Positions 19,896 through 26,357 of a stretch of DNA of 26,357 nt are shown here, one piece after another (the stretch's first letter is position 1; each line of letters opens with the position of its first letter). The DNA comes from a virus. The notes beneath the pieces are model-generated. The model searched no databases and was not told where the DNA came from. It saw only the letters and a program-made list of their open reading frames with translations. Made by a program: the position numbers and the translations under genes. The DNA is taken from positions 1 to 26,357 of the IMG/VR virus record IMGVR_UViG_3300037134_000176. One strand, 5' to 3'.

Positions 19896-20153
19896 GTGAA
19901 AGGCACTCGCAATTCCGCAATTGAGTTGTTTCCCTATAACGCCATGGGGCATGAGGACCCCAGCAACTACATCAGTTTTATCTTCGACAACCGGCTTATC
20001 GTGTCAGTTGACTTGGGAAAGAAATACCGCGCCCATCGGCCCAAGGTGGACTGCAAGAATATGGACACCGGCCAAGTAATTGTGCCTTCGACGCGCATGA
20101 CTGAGACGGAACTGGCGCTGCTATTTGGGCGTATGGCCAAAAGGAAGGGGTGA
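19896..20153 (+). CDS. Hypothetical protein, 85 residues
   Basis: GTG at 19896 follows AAAGAGG (19881-19887) at 8 nt. The product reads MKGTRNSAIELFPYNAMGHE, then NYISFIFDNRLIVSVDLGKK and TRMTETELALLFGRMAKRKG. A beta hairpin plus terminal helix is likely. It is the first plus-strand gene after the minus-strand cassette. Its TGA overlaps the next GTG (20150), so it leads a coupled plus-strand series. Function unknown. Confidence 0.65.
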   Translation: MKGTRNSAIELFPYNAMGHEDPSNYISFIFDNRLIVSVDLGKKYRAHRPKVDCKNMDTGQVIVPSTRMTETELALLFGRMAKRKG

Positions 20154-20605
20154 GCCAGGCCATCCAAGTTCGCAATCTCCGAGAGAACGAAGCCTCCTCC
20201 CTCCCTCCTGCTCTCCTCGATCATGGGATGCCGTTCCTAGTCCCTGAATGGACCTGGGTCATAGAACCGGTCAGTCTTCTTGGCCCATTCGCGCCTCCGG
20301 CCCCCTTCGCCATCGTCGTTTGTTCTTTTGCTAATGGCTGGCTGGTGTTATGGCGCTTGATCAGTCTCTCTCCTCTCCCGTCTGGAATACCGCTAAACTG
20401 GTTCCTAGAGGCCATCCCCCAGGTCTTCGCCGAGGCTCGTTTACGGGGATGCGCCGGGTTTTTGACCCTTCTGGCCGACAACCGGCCGCAGGAGGTCAAG
20501 ATGGCCAGGATCATTGCCTCACTGCCGGGAGCGGCCTTGTTGCCGTTTCAGGGATCGATGGGAGTCGGGCCACTGAGCGAGGCCGGGAAAGGGGAATCAC
20601 GATGA
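20150..20605 (+). CDS. Hypothetical protein, possibly GNAT-fold-like
   Basis: GTG at 20150 overlaps the preceding TGA (GTGA). The 151-residue product starts MSQAIQVRNLRENEASSLPP and has a hydrophobic strand-rich middle (FAIVVCSFANGWLVLWRLIS) and a helix LNWFLEAIPQVFAEARLRGC followed by FLTLLADNRP. The order 'strand - helix - AR-x-RG-C-x-x-F-x-x-L' and its place before an acetyltransferase-like gene suggest a diverged GNAT fold, but no acetyl-CoA loop (RxxGxG/A) is visible. Its stop overlaps the next ATG (ATGA at 20602). Confidence 0.6.
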   Translation: MSQAIQVRNLRENEASSLPPALLDHGMPFLVPEWTWVIEPVSLLGPFAPPAPFAIVVCSFANGWLVLWRLISLSPLPSGIPLNWFLEAIPQVFAEARLRGCAGFLTLLADNRPQEVKMARIIASLPGAALLPFQGSMGVGPLSEAGKGESR

Positions 20606-21099
20606 TCGTTGCTGAGGCTCAGGTCACAATCCTCCCGGTCTCCGTCGCCACGATCTTCGACGCGCCGAATGCCGCTGCCCTGATCCGCGCCTATGCTGCC
20701 GCATGTATAGTTCCCGACGCCGAGCCTCAGCGTCCACTTTACGATACGTTGGAGAAGGCGGGGGTGCTTCACGCCTTTGGGGCTTACGTTGATCTTGACG
20801 ATTCTTGTCTACTCATTGGCTTTGCTTCTGTTCTCTGCTCGATTATGATGCACGACGGCCACCTTGTTGCCACTCTTGGGGAACTGTTTGTCGATCTTCC
20901 GTACCGTCACACCAACGCTGAGGACTTGTTGCTCTCTGCCGTTGAGCAATTCGCATCTGATGCTGGCAGCCGTTGCTTTGTTTGTCAGTCACGTATTGGT
21001 AGCAAATACGACAAGAGGCTCTCACAGCGGGCGGGGTTCAGTCCGACTCACACACAATATGTAAAATGGCTGAACGGGTATAAGGGAGGCTGGCAATGA
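20602..21099 (+). CDS. GNAT-like N-acetyltransferase-fold phage protein
   Basis: The ATG at 20602 overlaps the preceding TGA; the frame is open further upstream but only inside the previous gene. The 165-residue product has a GNAT plan. A central strand GFASVLCSIMMHDGHLVATL leads to GELFVDLPYRHTNAEDLLLS (residues 93-112), where the acetyl-CoA loop would be R-H-T-N-A rather than RxxGxG/A. The helix AVEQFASDAGSRCF, then the SKYDKRLSQRAGFSPTHTQY ending (the usual 'y-x-k-x-GF'), follow. The glycine-poor loop suggests weak or altered activity. GNAT-like genes near tail genes are known in short-tailed phages; their substrate is unclear. Stop overlaps the next ATG. Confidence 0.7.
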   Translation: MIVAEAQVTILPVSVATIFDAPNAAALIRAYAAACIVPDAEPQRPLYDTLEKAGVLHAFGAYVDLDDSCLLIGFASVLCSIMMHDGHLVATLGELFVDLPYRHTNAEDLLLSAVEQFASDAGSRCFVCQSRIGSKYDKRLSQRAGFSPTHTQYVKWLNGYKGGWQ

Positions 21100-21617
21100 G
21101 CGATTTAGCTATTATGGACGCCCTTACGCAGATGTCGATGCTTACACCCAAGCCCACGCCGCCAGCTATCATTCCCGCACCGAGTCCGGCTGTGCTTGAT
21201 GCGCTTACACGTTTGCAAGAATTTTGCCTCGCATTACCCCCAAAGGATTTTCCCCAAATTCCTTTGGTCACCGAGCATCTTCTTCATGGCGGAATGTACG
21301 CACGCACAGTTCGACGCGAATTCGACTCGGTGACAATCGGATCACTTATCAACAAGGCGACCATTCTGATTGTCAACGGATCTTGCTCCATGCTGATTGA
21401 AGACCGGCGTGTAGACCTCGAAGGGTACAACGTACTGGCTGGACTGCCTGGGCGCAAGTCAATGTCTGTAGCGCACGGACCGGTCGAGATGACCATGATC
21501 TGTCCAACCTCAGCTAAGACAGTTGAGGAAGCGGAAAATGAAATTATTACCGAGTCCGATCAGCTCCTATCACGCAGGAACGATAACCGGAACCTGGTCA
21601 CGATCATCGACCGGTAA
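21096..21617 (+). CDS. Cupin-like conserved phage protein
   Basis: The ATG at 21096 overlaps the previous TGA. In the 173-residue product, residues 60-160 match a phage family I know by pattern: VTEHLLHGGMYARTVRREFD, then VTIGSLINKATILIVNGSCS, DLEGYNVLAGLPGRKSMSVA, MTMICPTSAKTVEEAENEII and ESDQLLSRR. The beta-strand series and GRK-x4-A-H-G loop indicate a cupin-type barrel. Residues 1-50 form a Pro/Ala-rich arm. Genes of this type commonly stand beside acetyltransferase-like genes in tail regions; biochemical role is not established. Stop TAATG-overlaps an ATG at 21617. Confidence 0.7.
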   Translation: MSDLAIMDALTQMSMLTPKPTPPAIIPAPSPAVLDALTRLQEFCLALPPKDFPQIPLVTEHLLHGGMYARTVRREFDSVTIGSLINKATILIVNGSCSMLIEDRRVDLEGYNVLAGLPGRKSMSVAHGPVEMTMICPTSAKTVEEAENEIITESDQLLSRRNDNRNLVTIIDR

Positions 21618-21649
21618 TGCGGATGAAAGGGCAGAAAGGAATTAGTCCC

Positions 21650-22213
21650 ATGTCGGCAGTCACTCTTGGTCTTACGGCGGCACAAATAGCGCTGATTGGT
21701 TCTGCTGTGGCCGCAACAGGCATTGGCGCCACTGCCTACGAGGCCAACAACTCCTCGATCGACAATGCCAATGCGCAAAAGGCCAACGCGGCTGCAACCC
21801 TCCAGGCGCAGCAGACCGCCGCCAATCAAGCCAACCTTACCAAGCAGGAAGCTGTGCTGGGTCAGCAAGGCCAGGCGCAGTCACAGACCGGCGGGTCGCT
21901 GACCGACCCCGGCACAGCCGCGCTGACCGATCTCCTGGCCGGATATCCGGGGTTTCAGAGTGGTGGCACCGGCGCGAGCACCGGGACCGGTGCAGGAAGC
22001 GGCGGGGTTTCTGGAGGAACAGCAACTCCGGCACAGGCAAGCGGCGCAAGCGGCACAGGCGCTCCCGATATCGCCTCAATCTTGGCGGCCTTGCGCGGCC
22101 AGGGAGGCGCTGGCGCTTCTGGCTCCAGTTCCAGCATCTCTGGCGGCAACTGGCAGACCCAACCCCCCGCCCCACAGTCTCAATTTGAACTGTCCAACCC
22201 GGTTATTGGTTGA
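21650..22213 (+). CDS. Ala/Gly/Ser-rich protein, candidate internal virion (ejection) protein
   Basis: I prefer ATG 21650, with AAAGGA (21635-21640) at 9 nt, to the in-frame ATG 21617 that overlaps the preceding stop. The 187-residue product opens with a hydrophobic helix (TAAQIALIGSAVAATGIGAT), then a Gln/Ala-rich helix (ATLQAQQTAANQANLTKQEA), then a long Gly/Ser/Thr region (GGTGASTGTGAGSGGVSGGT). Small, Ala/Gly-rich, N-terminally hydrophobic proteins in this position often belong to the set ejected with phage DNA. This is inference; no motif is diagnostic. Confidence 0.65.
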   Translation: MSAVTLGLTAAQIALIGSAVAATGIGATAYEANNSSIDNANAQKANAAATLQAQQTAANQANLTKQEAVLGQQGQAQSQTGGSLTDPGTAALTDLLAGYPGFQSGGTGASTGTGAGSGGVSGGTATPAQASGASGTGAPDIASILAALRGQGGAGASGSSSSISGGNWQTQPPAPQSQFELSNPVIG

Positions 22214-22229
22214 CGAAGGAGCTATTCTC

Positions 22230-22844
22230 ATGGACGGAATTACTCAGGCACTCCAATCGATTCAGCCCGAACTCAAAGCGGGCACTGAGATCGCGGGTAT
22301 TGGCTCCTCGGCCTACAACATGTACAACCAGTACCAAAGCCAGCAATACCAGAACCAGCTCCGGTCCTACGCACAGGACCCAGCGAAGATGAATGCTTAC
22401 GCCCAGCAATTCACCCAGCCCCTGACTGCTGGCCTGACGACCGGCGTTGCCAACCAGGCTCAGTCCGATCTCGCTACCCGCGGCCTGACCGATTCTCCTG
22501 AGATTTCTCAGCAGGTTTACGCGCAGGCCATCGCCCCGTACATCCAGCAGAACCAGCAACAGGGGTATCAGAACGCACTCCAGGCTCTTCAGGTTGGAGG
22601 CGGCGCGGTCAATCCGAACACCCAGTCTGCGAACTCCATTGCAGCGTTGGCCAAGCTGTTCGCTGGACCAGGCGGCACTCAGCCTAATCTCGCCGGCGCG
22701 TCTCAGCTTACCCGCATTCAGCAATTGGCCGCCGCAGCTCCGCAACCTGAGACTACGCCAAACTATCTGGACCAGATCATTCCGATGCAGAGTTTCGATA
22801 CGAGCTACGGCGGCGACCAAGCACCTTACGCAGGATCGGACTAG
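22230..22844 (+). CDS. Gln/Ala-rich protein, candidate ejection protein
   Basis: GAAGGAG (22215-22221) stands eight bases before ATG 22230. The 204-residue product has GTEIAGIGSSAYNMYNQYQS, AYAQQFTQPLTAGLTTGVAN, QAQSDLATRGLTDSPEISQQ and AQAIAPYIQQNQQQGYQNAL. The 'YNMYNQYQ', 'QPLTAGLTxGVANQAQ-x-x-LA-x-RGL-x-DSPxIS' run is a pattern I remember from many environmental short-tailed phages, where it sits among internal virion genes. Helical, no transmembrane segment. Function inferred from context. Confidence 0.65.
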   Translation: MDGITQALQSIQPELKAGTEIAGIGSSAYNMYNQYQSQQYQNQLRSYAQDPAKMNAYAQQFTQPLTAGLTTGVANQAQSDLATRGLTDSPEISQQVYAQAIAPYIQQNQQQGYQNALQALQVGGGAVNPNTQSANSIAALAKLFAGPGGTQPNLAGASQLTRIQQLAAAAPQPETTPNYLDQIIPMQSFDTSYGGDQAPYAGSD

Positions 22845-22853
22845 GAGGCCACA

Positions 22854-24134
22854 ATGGGATTCTGGAATGCTCTTTCGGTACTCGCTCCCGTGGCTCCGGC
22901 GCTCTCGGACGCTCAGGACATCCGCACCCAGCGGGCGCAGGACGCTGCCAAGTTCGCGCAGGACGCAGAGCTGAAGAAAGCGCAGATCACGGCGCAGCAA
23001 ATGGCTGCGCAAGCTGATCAGCAGCGAATTTTCAAGGAGAGCACAATCCGCGACTTGGGGTGGAACCCAGTCACGCTCTCTAATCAGGCTCTCGTTCAAG
23101 ACCCTAAAACTGGTGCGCTCACCGTCCAGGACGCTCCTGGCGGCATAGACCCCAGTGTACGATTCAAGAAAACTGTCGACGCTTACGAAAAAACCATGGG
23201 TCGCAAGGTCACTCCGGAAGAGAACCAGCGTTTTCTCATGCAGACCTATGGGATGCCTGGTTCAACATCGGCAGGTATAGGAGTTCCAAAATCTGTAACG
23301 CTTAAAGGTCCGAACGGAGAACCCCAGGCCGCGTCTTTTTACGGGGGAAAGTATTACGACGAAAAAGGCGAGGAAGTTACTAATCCGGAAATTTACCAGA
23401 AGGCTGCTCCCGTTCGTACTCCGTCAAATGACACTCGGTTCATCGCCATAACTGGACGGCCTGAATCCTCTTGGACTCCGGAAGATCGCGAGTTTGTCCA
23501 GGGTTATAAAAATATGGTCAATACAAAAACGACCGAACCGGGGGTGGCGCGCATGAACGCGCTGAGCCAGGGCCGTGTTGTCACCCCCGTTGACCCAAAC
23601 GATCCCGCTTCCGAAATTTATTCCACTGCCGGTCAAGCAATGCGCCAAGGGTTGCACGCTCCAGGAAGCATCGATTACCGCCTTCAGATGCCGACCGGAA
23701 CCGAGCGTGGGCGCGCGGACCTAGCCATGAGCGCGCGGGAGCAGATGACCGATATGGAGAATATTCTGCGCACACGTTCTGATTTGTTTGGTCCAGTAGC
23801 GGGTAAAATCACCAACGTCACACAATGGATCGGCTCACAAGATCCTGACGCGCAACGTTTCCAAGCTGCCGCACGAATCACAGCAGACCACTTAGCCGGG
23901 GTGTTCGGCGGGCGGTCCCAGACAGCTCTTAACGCCATTTACGAGCTTGTCGGGCGCAATGCCACGAATCCAAAGGCAGCTATTGCAGGCCTGGAACAAT
24001 TAGACAAAGCCGCGCGGAAAATTCAGAGTAGGGGGATCGGGCCAAATGCAGCGGGAGGGAGCAGTGGGGCCAGTGGTGGGGGGAAAATAAAAATAGTTCG
24101 CGATGCACAAGGACGGATTACGGGGATTGAATAA
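22854..24134 (+). CDS. Internal virion / ejection-type protein, 426 residues
   Basis: ATG 22854 follows TAGGAGG (22842-22848), partly within the previous stop. Residues 1-75 are helical with Ala/Gln/Asp (NALSVLAPVAPALSDAQDIR, KAQITAQQMAAQADQQRIFK). A middle part holds VRFKKTVDAYEKTMGRKVTP and EENQRFLMQTYGM. A small beta region follows (VTLKGPNGEPQAASFYGGKY). The C-terminal third is helical (REQMTDMENILRTRSDLFGP, HLAGVFGGRSQTALNAIYEL) and ends GKIKIVRDAQGRITGIE. No enzyme motif is visible. Location between two similar genes supports an internal protein. Its stop overlaps the next ATG (TAATG). Confidence 0.65.
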   Translation: MGFWNALSVLAPVAPALSDAQDIRTQRAQDAAKFAQDAELKKAQITAQQMAAQADQQRIFKESTIRDLGWNPVTLSNQALVQDPKTGALTVQDAPGGIDPSVRFKKTVDAYEKTMGRKVTPEENQRFLMQTYGMPGSTSAGIGVPKSVTLKGPNGEPQAASFYGGKYYDEKGEEVTNPEIYQKAAPVRTPSNDTRFIAITGRPESSWTPEDREFVQGYKNMVNTKTTEPGVARMNALSQGRVVTPVDPNDPASEIYSTAGQAMRQGLHAPGSIDYRLQMPTGTERGRADLAMSAREQMTDMENILRTRSDLFGPVAGKITNVTQWIGSQDPDAQRFQAAARITADHLAGVFGGRSQTALNAIYELVGRNATNPKAAIAGLEQLDKAARKIQSRGIGPNAAGGSSGASGGGKIKIVRDAQGRITGIE

Positions 24135-26357
24135 TGGCAGATCAAAATAATCCGTATGGGCTAAGCGATCAGGATAAGACTGATCTCGCGGAGATTCGCA
24201 AGCATCTTCCCGCTGGAGATCCACGACACGCTAAACTCGACACACTTATCGGTCCGGCTACTCCTGCCCCGTCCACTCCTGCCCCACCTGATCTCACCAC
24301 CAATTCCATTGATCCTGCCACAGGCACAGGTTATGGCCTCTACCGCATGGGCAGTTACGATTTCAATCAGGGGCAGGTCACCAAGCCGGAGATTCAAGTC
24401 CCTTACAATCGCGTGGCCGATGCACAGGCGGCAGGATACAACCTCCACCCGGATGAGGTCCCGCGCTACCAAAACGACACCAAACACAATGGCTCCTTGT
24501 CTCGCGCAACCGGCCAGGTGAAGTCCCTCCTCTCGCGCATGACCGAGCCGATGCTGGATCGCCCGTTGAATGGCACCCCTTTTCAGAACGCGGCTGCGGC
24601 GCTCACAAACGTAGGCCAACTCCCTTTCAACGTGGCCAACCGCACGGCGCGCGGCGTGGTTGGGCTCCCCCAAGGAATGGCGCAGGGAGCCATGGACTTT
24701 ACCCACGGCAATCCTGAAGGATTTGACCCTTTCGCCATGGCCGAGAATTCATATAAAGGGCTGCAGCAGGACACGGCCGATCTTGGCCCCATGGCCGCTT
24801 TAGGGAATCTCGGCGGGGATGCGGCGACAATGTATGCCGCTGGAAAGCTCGGGTCGCATGCCGTCGAGGCTGGCACAGAGCCGATGATGAAAGTTGTCAG
24901 GGGTGTGCGCAACGCCCCGGAGTTTGTTGCCCGCATCGCTACTGGCACCGGCAAAGGCCCGGTTGAAGAACTTGTCAAACAGCGCCGGCTCGCCAATGAA
25001 GGTATTGACGCGGCGAACGTAAAATCTCAGAGCCAGTACAACCGGAAGATCGGTGAGACTGCGCGGCAGAATCGTGAGTCTACTGCGGCTGAGCGCATTA
25101 AAGCCGATCAAGCTGCGCATTTACAAGTTGGCGGGTCGCAACTGATCTACGGGCTTCAGCAGCTCGACAAGACTCTGCGCGCGAAGGCCGGAGTCATGTT
25201 TGATGGTGTGCGCGAGCTAGTCGCCAAGTCCAAACAACCCCCTCTTCCAGGCACCGATCTTGGGGCCGCCGCTCGTGCTGCTCTGACCAAAGTCACAGGA
25301 TCTTCCGAACTGCCCAAGCCTTTTCGGGACATCTTGGGTAAGTACCCCGAGGCAGAACCCGACACTATTATGTATCAGGGTGCACAAATTCCCAAAGGCC
25401 ATCCACTTTACGATGTGCTGGCCAAGAATGGAGCGACTGCCACTCCTCCTGTTACGTTCGGTGATCTTCAAGGCTACTATTCTGAAACCGGAGCGGAACT
25501 CTCCAAAGGCGATCTCCCTGGTGACACATACACGGCCACAAAAGAACTTCACAACTCCATCGGCAACATGATGCAGAAGATGGCCAAGGATGCTGGTCCT
25601 GAAGCCAACAAGATGTTTTGGGACTCCCGTAAGTTTTACAGCGGCTACATGGACACATTCCATGAGCCCGCTGGGCCTTCTTCCTCTGGGTCACCTGTCG
25701 CACAAGCTCTCCTTGCCAAAGACCCCTTGGTTGCCGCGGACAAATTCTCCGGCAAGTCGGGTGATCGTGGCATCGCCGACTTACGCCGGTATTCGGACTC
25801 GCTGGCTAATCTCGCACAAGATATTCGACAGAGAGTGCAAACTGACATCAAAGTTCCTGCCCAGAAGTCCGTCATGGACCTCGGCAGGTATACCCCTGAG
25901 CCTCACCAGACCATTTCCGCCGGCGACATCACCGCTGCCAAGAAAGCCGCGGTGGAGGCCAGCGCAGGAAAGTGGTGGAACCGAGGACGCTGGGCGGCGG
26001 CCGCCCCGATTATTTGGGCCATACGTGGGTTTTTTGGCGGGCATATCCCGCCCCTGCTCACGACAGGCCTTGAATCCGGAGGCATCTTGGCTGCCTCTCA
26101 TGCCGCTGCTTCTCTTCTTCGTTACCCGCCGATGATCGAATTCCTGGCCAAGGCCCGGCCTGAAGATGTCGCGATGATCCCGCTCGATCTCCGTGGCGAT
26201 CTGCCCGGCTTGGTTTCTCAAGCTCAACGACAGGGAATCGAGGTCGCACCTGCGCTGATTGCAATAGCAGCGGGCGCGGCAGCGACCGGTCAAAATAGAG
26301 AACATCCACCTATCCCGATGGTGCAACCCGCTCAGCCTTCAGACCAGTCCCAAGGAG
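24134..26357 (+). CDS. Large internal virion / ejection-type protein, 3' end beyond the window
   Basis: The ATG at 24134 overlaps the previous stop and the frame stays open to the right edge (741 codons). It begins DQNNPYGLSDQDKTDLAEIR and has a Pro-rich linker (ATPAPSTPAPP). Helical regions with a glycine-rich hydrophobic block follow (LPQGMAQGAMDFTHGNPEGF; GNLGGDAATMYAAGKLGSHA). Coiled-coil-like stretches come next (NRKIGETARQNRESTAAERI), then a region around YETLQG-like helices (TATKELHNSIGNMMQKMAKD). Near residues 618-662 are two hydrophobic segments (WAAAAPIIWAIRGFFGGHIP, TTGLESGGILAASHAAASLL). Large size, hydrophobic patches and place at the end of the ejection-type row fit a protein that helps DNA cross the envelope. 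No lysozyme motif seen in this part. Confidence 0.75.
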   Translation, partial: MADQNNPYGLSDQDKTDLAEIRKHLPAGDPRHAKLDTLIGPATPAPSTPAPPDLTTNSIDPATGTGYGLYRMGSYDFNQGQVTKPEIQVPYNRVADAQAAGYNLHPDEVPRYQNDTKHNGSLSRATGQVKSLLSRMTEPMLDRPLNGTPFQNAAAALTNVGQLPFNVANRTARGVVGLPQGMAQGAMDFTHGNPEGFDPFAMAENSYKGLQQDTADLGPMAALGNLGGDAATMYAAGKLGSHAVEAGTEPMMKVVRGVRNAPEFVARIATGTGKGPVEELVKQRRLANEGIDAANVKSQSQYNRKIGETARQNRESTAAERIKADQAAHLQVGGSQLIYGLQQLDKTLRAKAGVMFDGVRELVAKSKQPPLPGTDLGAAARAALTKVTGSSELPKPFRDILGKYPEAEPDTIMYQGAQIPKGHPLYDVLAKNGATATPPVTFGDLQGYYSETGAELSKGDLPGDTYTATKELHNSIGNMMQKMAKDAGPEANKMFWDSRKFYSGYMDTFHEPAGPSSSGSPVAQALLAKDPLVAADKFSGKSGDRGIADLRRYSDSLANLAQDIRQRVQTDIKVPAQKSVMDLGRYTPEPHQTISAGDITAAKKAAVEASAGKWWNRGRWAAAAPIIWAIRGFFGGHIPPLLTTGLESGGILAASHAAASLLRYPPMIEFLAKARPEDVAMIPLDLRGDLPGLVSQAQRQGIEVAPALIAIAAGAAATGQNREHPPIPMVQPAQPSDQSQG

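Noticed and set aside
22203-23099. 298-codon minus-strand frame across the ejection-type genes
   Set aside because: Leu/Arg-rich shadow spanning two coupled plus-strand genes.

Overview
The window is a stretch of a double-stranded DNA tailed-phage genome (free phage or prophage) carrying the DNA-packaging, head, tail and DNA-ejection modules. The gene order is large terminase, portal, scaffold, major capsid protein, head-surface proteins, head-tail adaptor, tail nozzle, then ejection proteins. No tail tape measure, sheath or tail-tube gene is seen, so a short-tailed (podovirus-like) particle is the best guess. The sequence is GC-rich, and most genes have purine-rich Shine-Dalgarno sites and ATGA, GTGA or TAATG stop/start overlaps. 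Nothing identifies the host; a GC-rich soil bacterium, possibly Acidobacteriota, is a weak inference. No integrase, lysis, replication, CRISPR or rRNA gene is visible.

Region by region. 1-1600 holds small overlapping hypothetical genes, one with a zinc-ribbon-like end. 1610-3415 is terL. 3.4-5.0 kb is disturbed: a DUF6527-like gene broken by frame, a 96-bp tandem duplication with a frameshift, and a third gene whose two halves lie in different frames. 5.1-6.6 kb holds small genes, several with very basic ends. A free-standing HNH endonuclease lies on the minus strand (6563-7159), separated from the portal gene (7267-9048) by a short palindromic control region. Downstream of the portal come a small HTH gene and a run of very short, strongly basic peptide genes (9439-10145), each with its own Shine-Dalgarno site and interleaved with strong stem-loops. 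Next are a Gly/Pro-rich protein, scaffold, major capsid protein and two paralogous beta-rich proteins likely to decorate the capsid. A good rho-independent terminator (14371-14411) closes the head module.

The tail module has an adaptor-like protein with a hydrophobic C-terminal end and a 907-residue tail nozzle. A compact four-gene minus-strand cassette (18487-19817) follows. It is led by a ribbon-helix-helix-like protein and ends with a protein that has a Tat-like signal peptide. Plus-strand genes then resume with an acetyltransferase-like / cupin-like set and four alanine/glutamine-rich proteins expected to be ejected with the DNA. The last of these is still open at the right edge.

Most worth a second look: the basic micro-peptide array at 9.4-10.1 kb, the minus-strand cassette at 18.5-19.8 kb, the paralogous head proteins that differ by a domain insertion, and the cluster of frame breaks between 3.5 and 4.6 kb.
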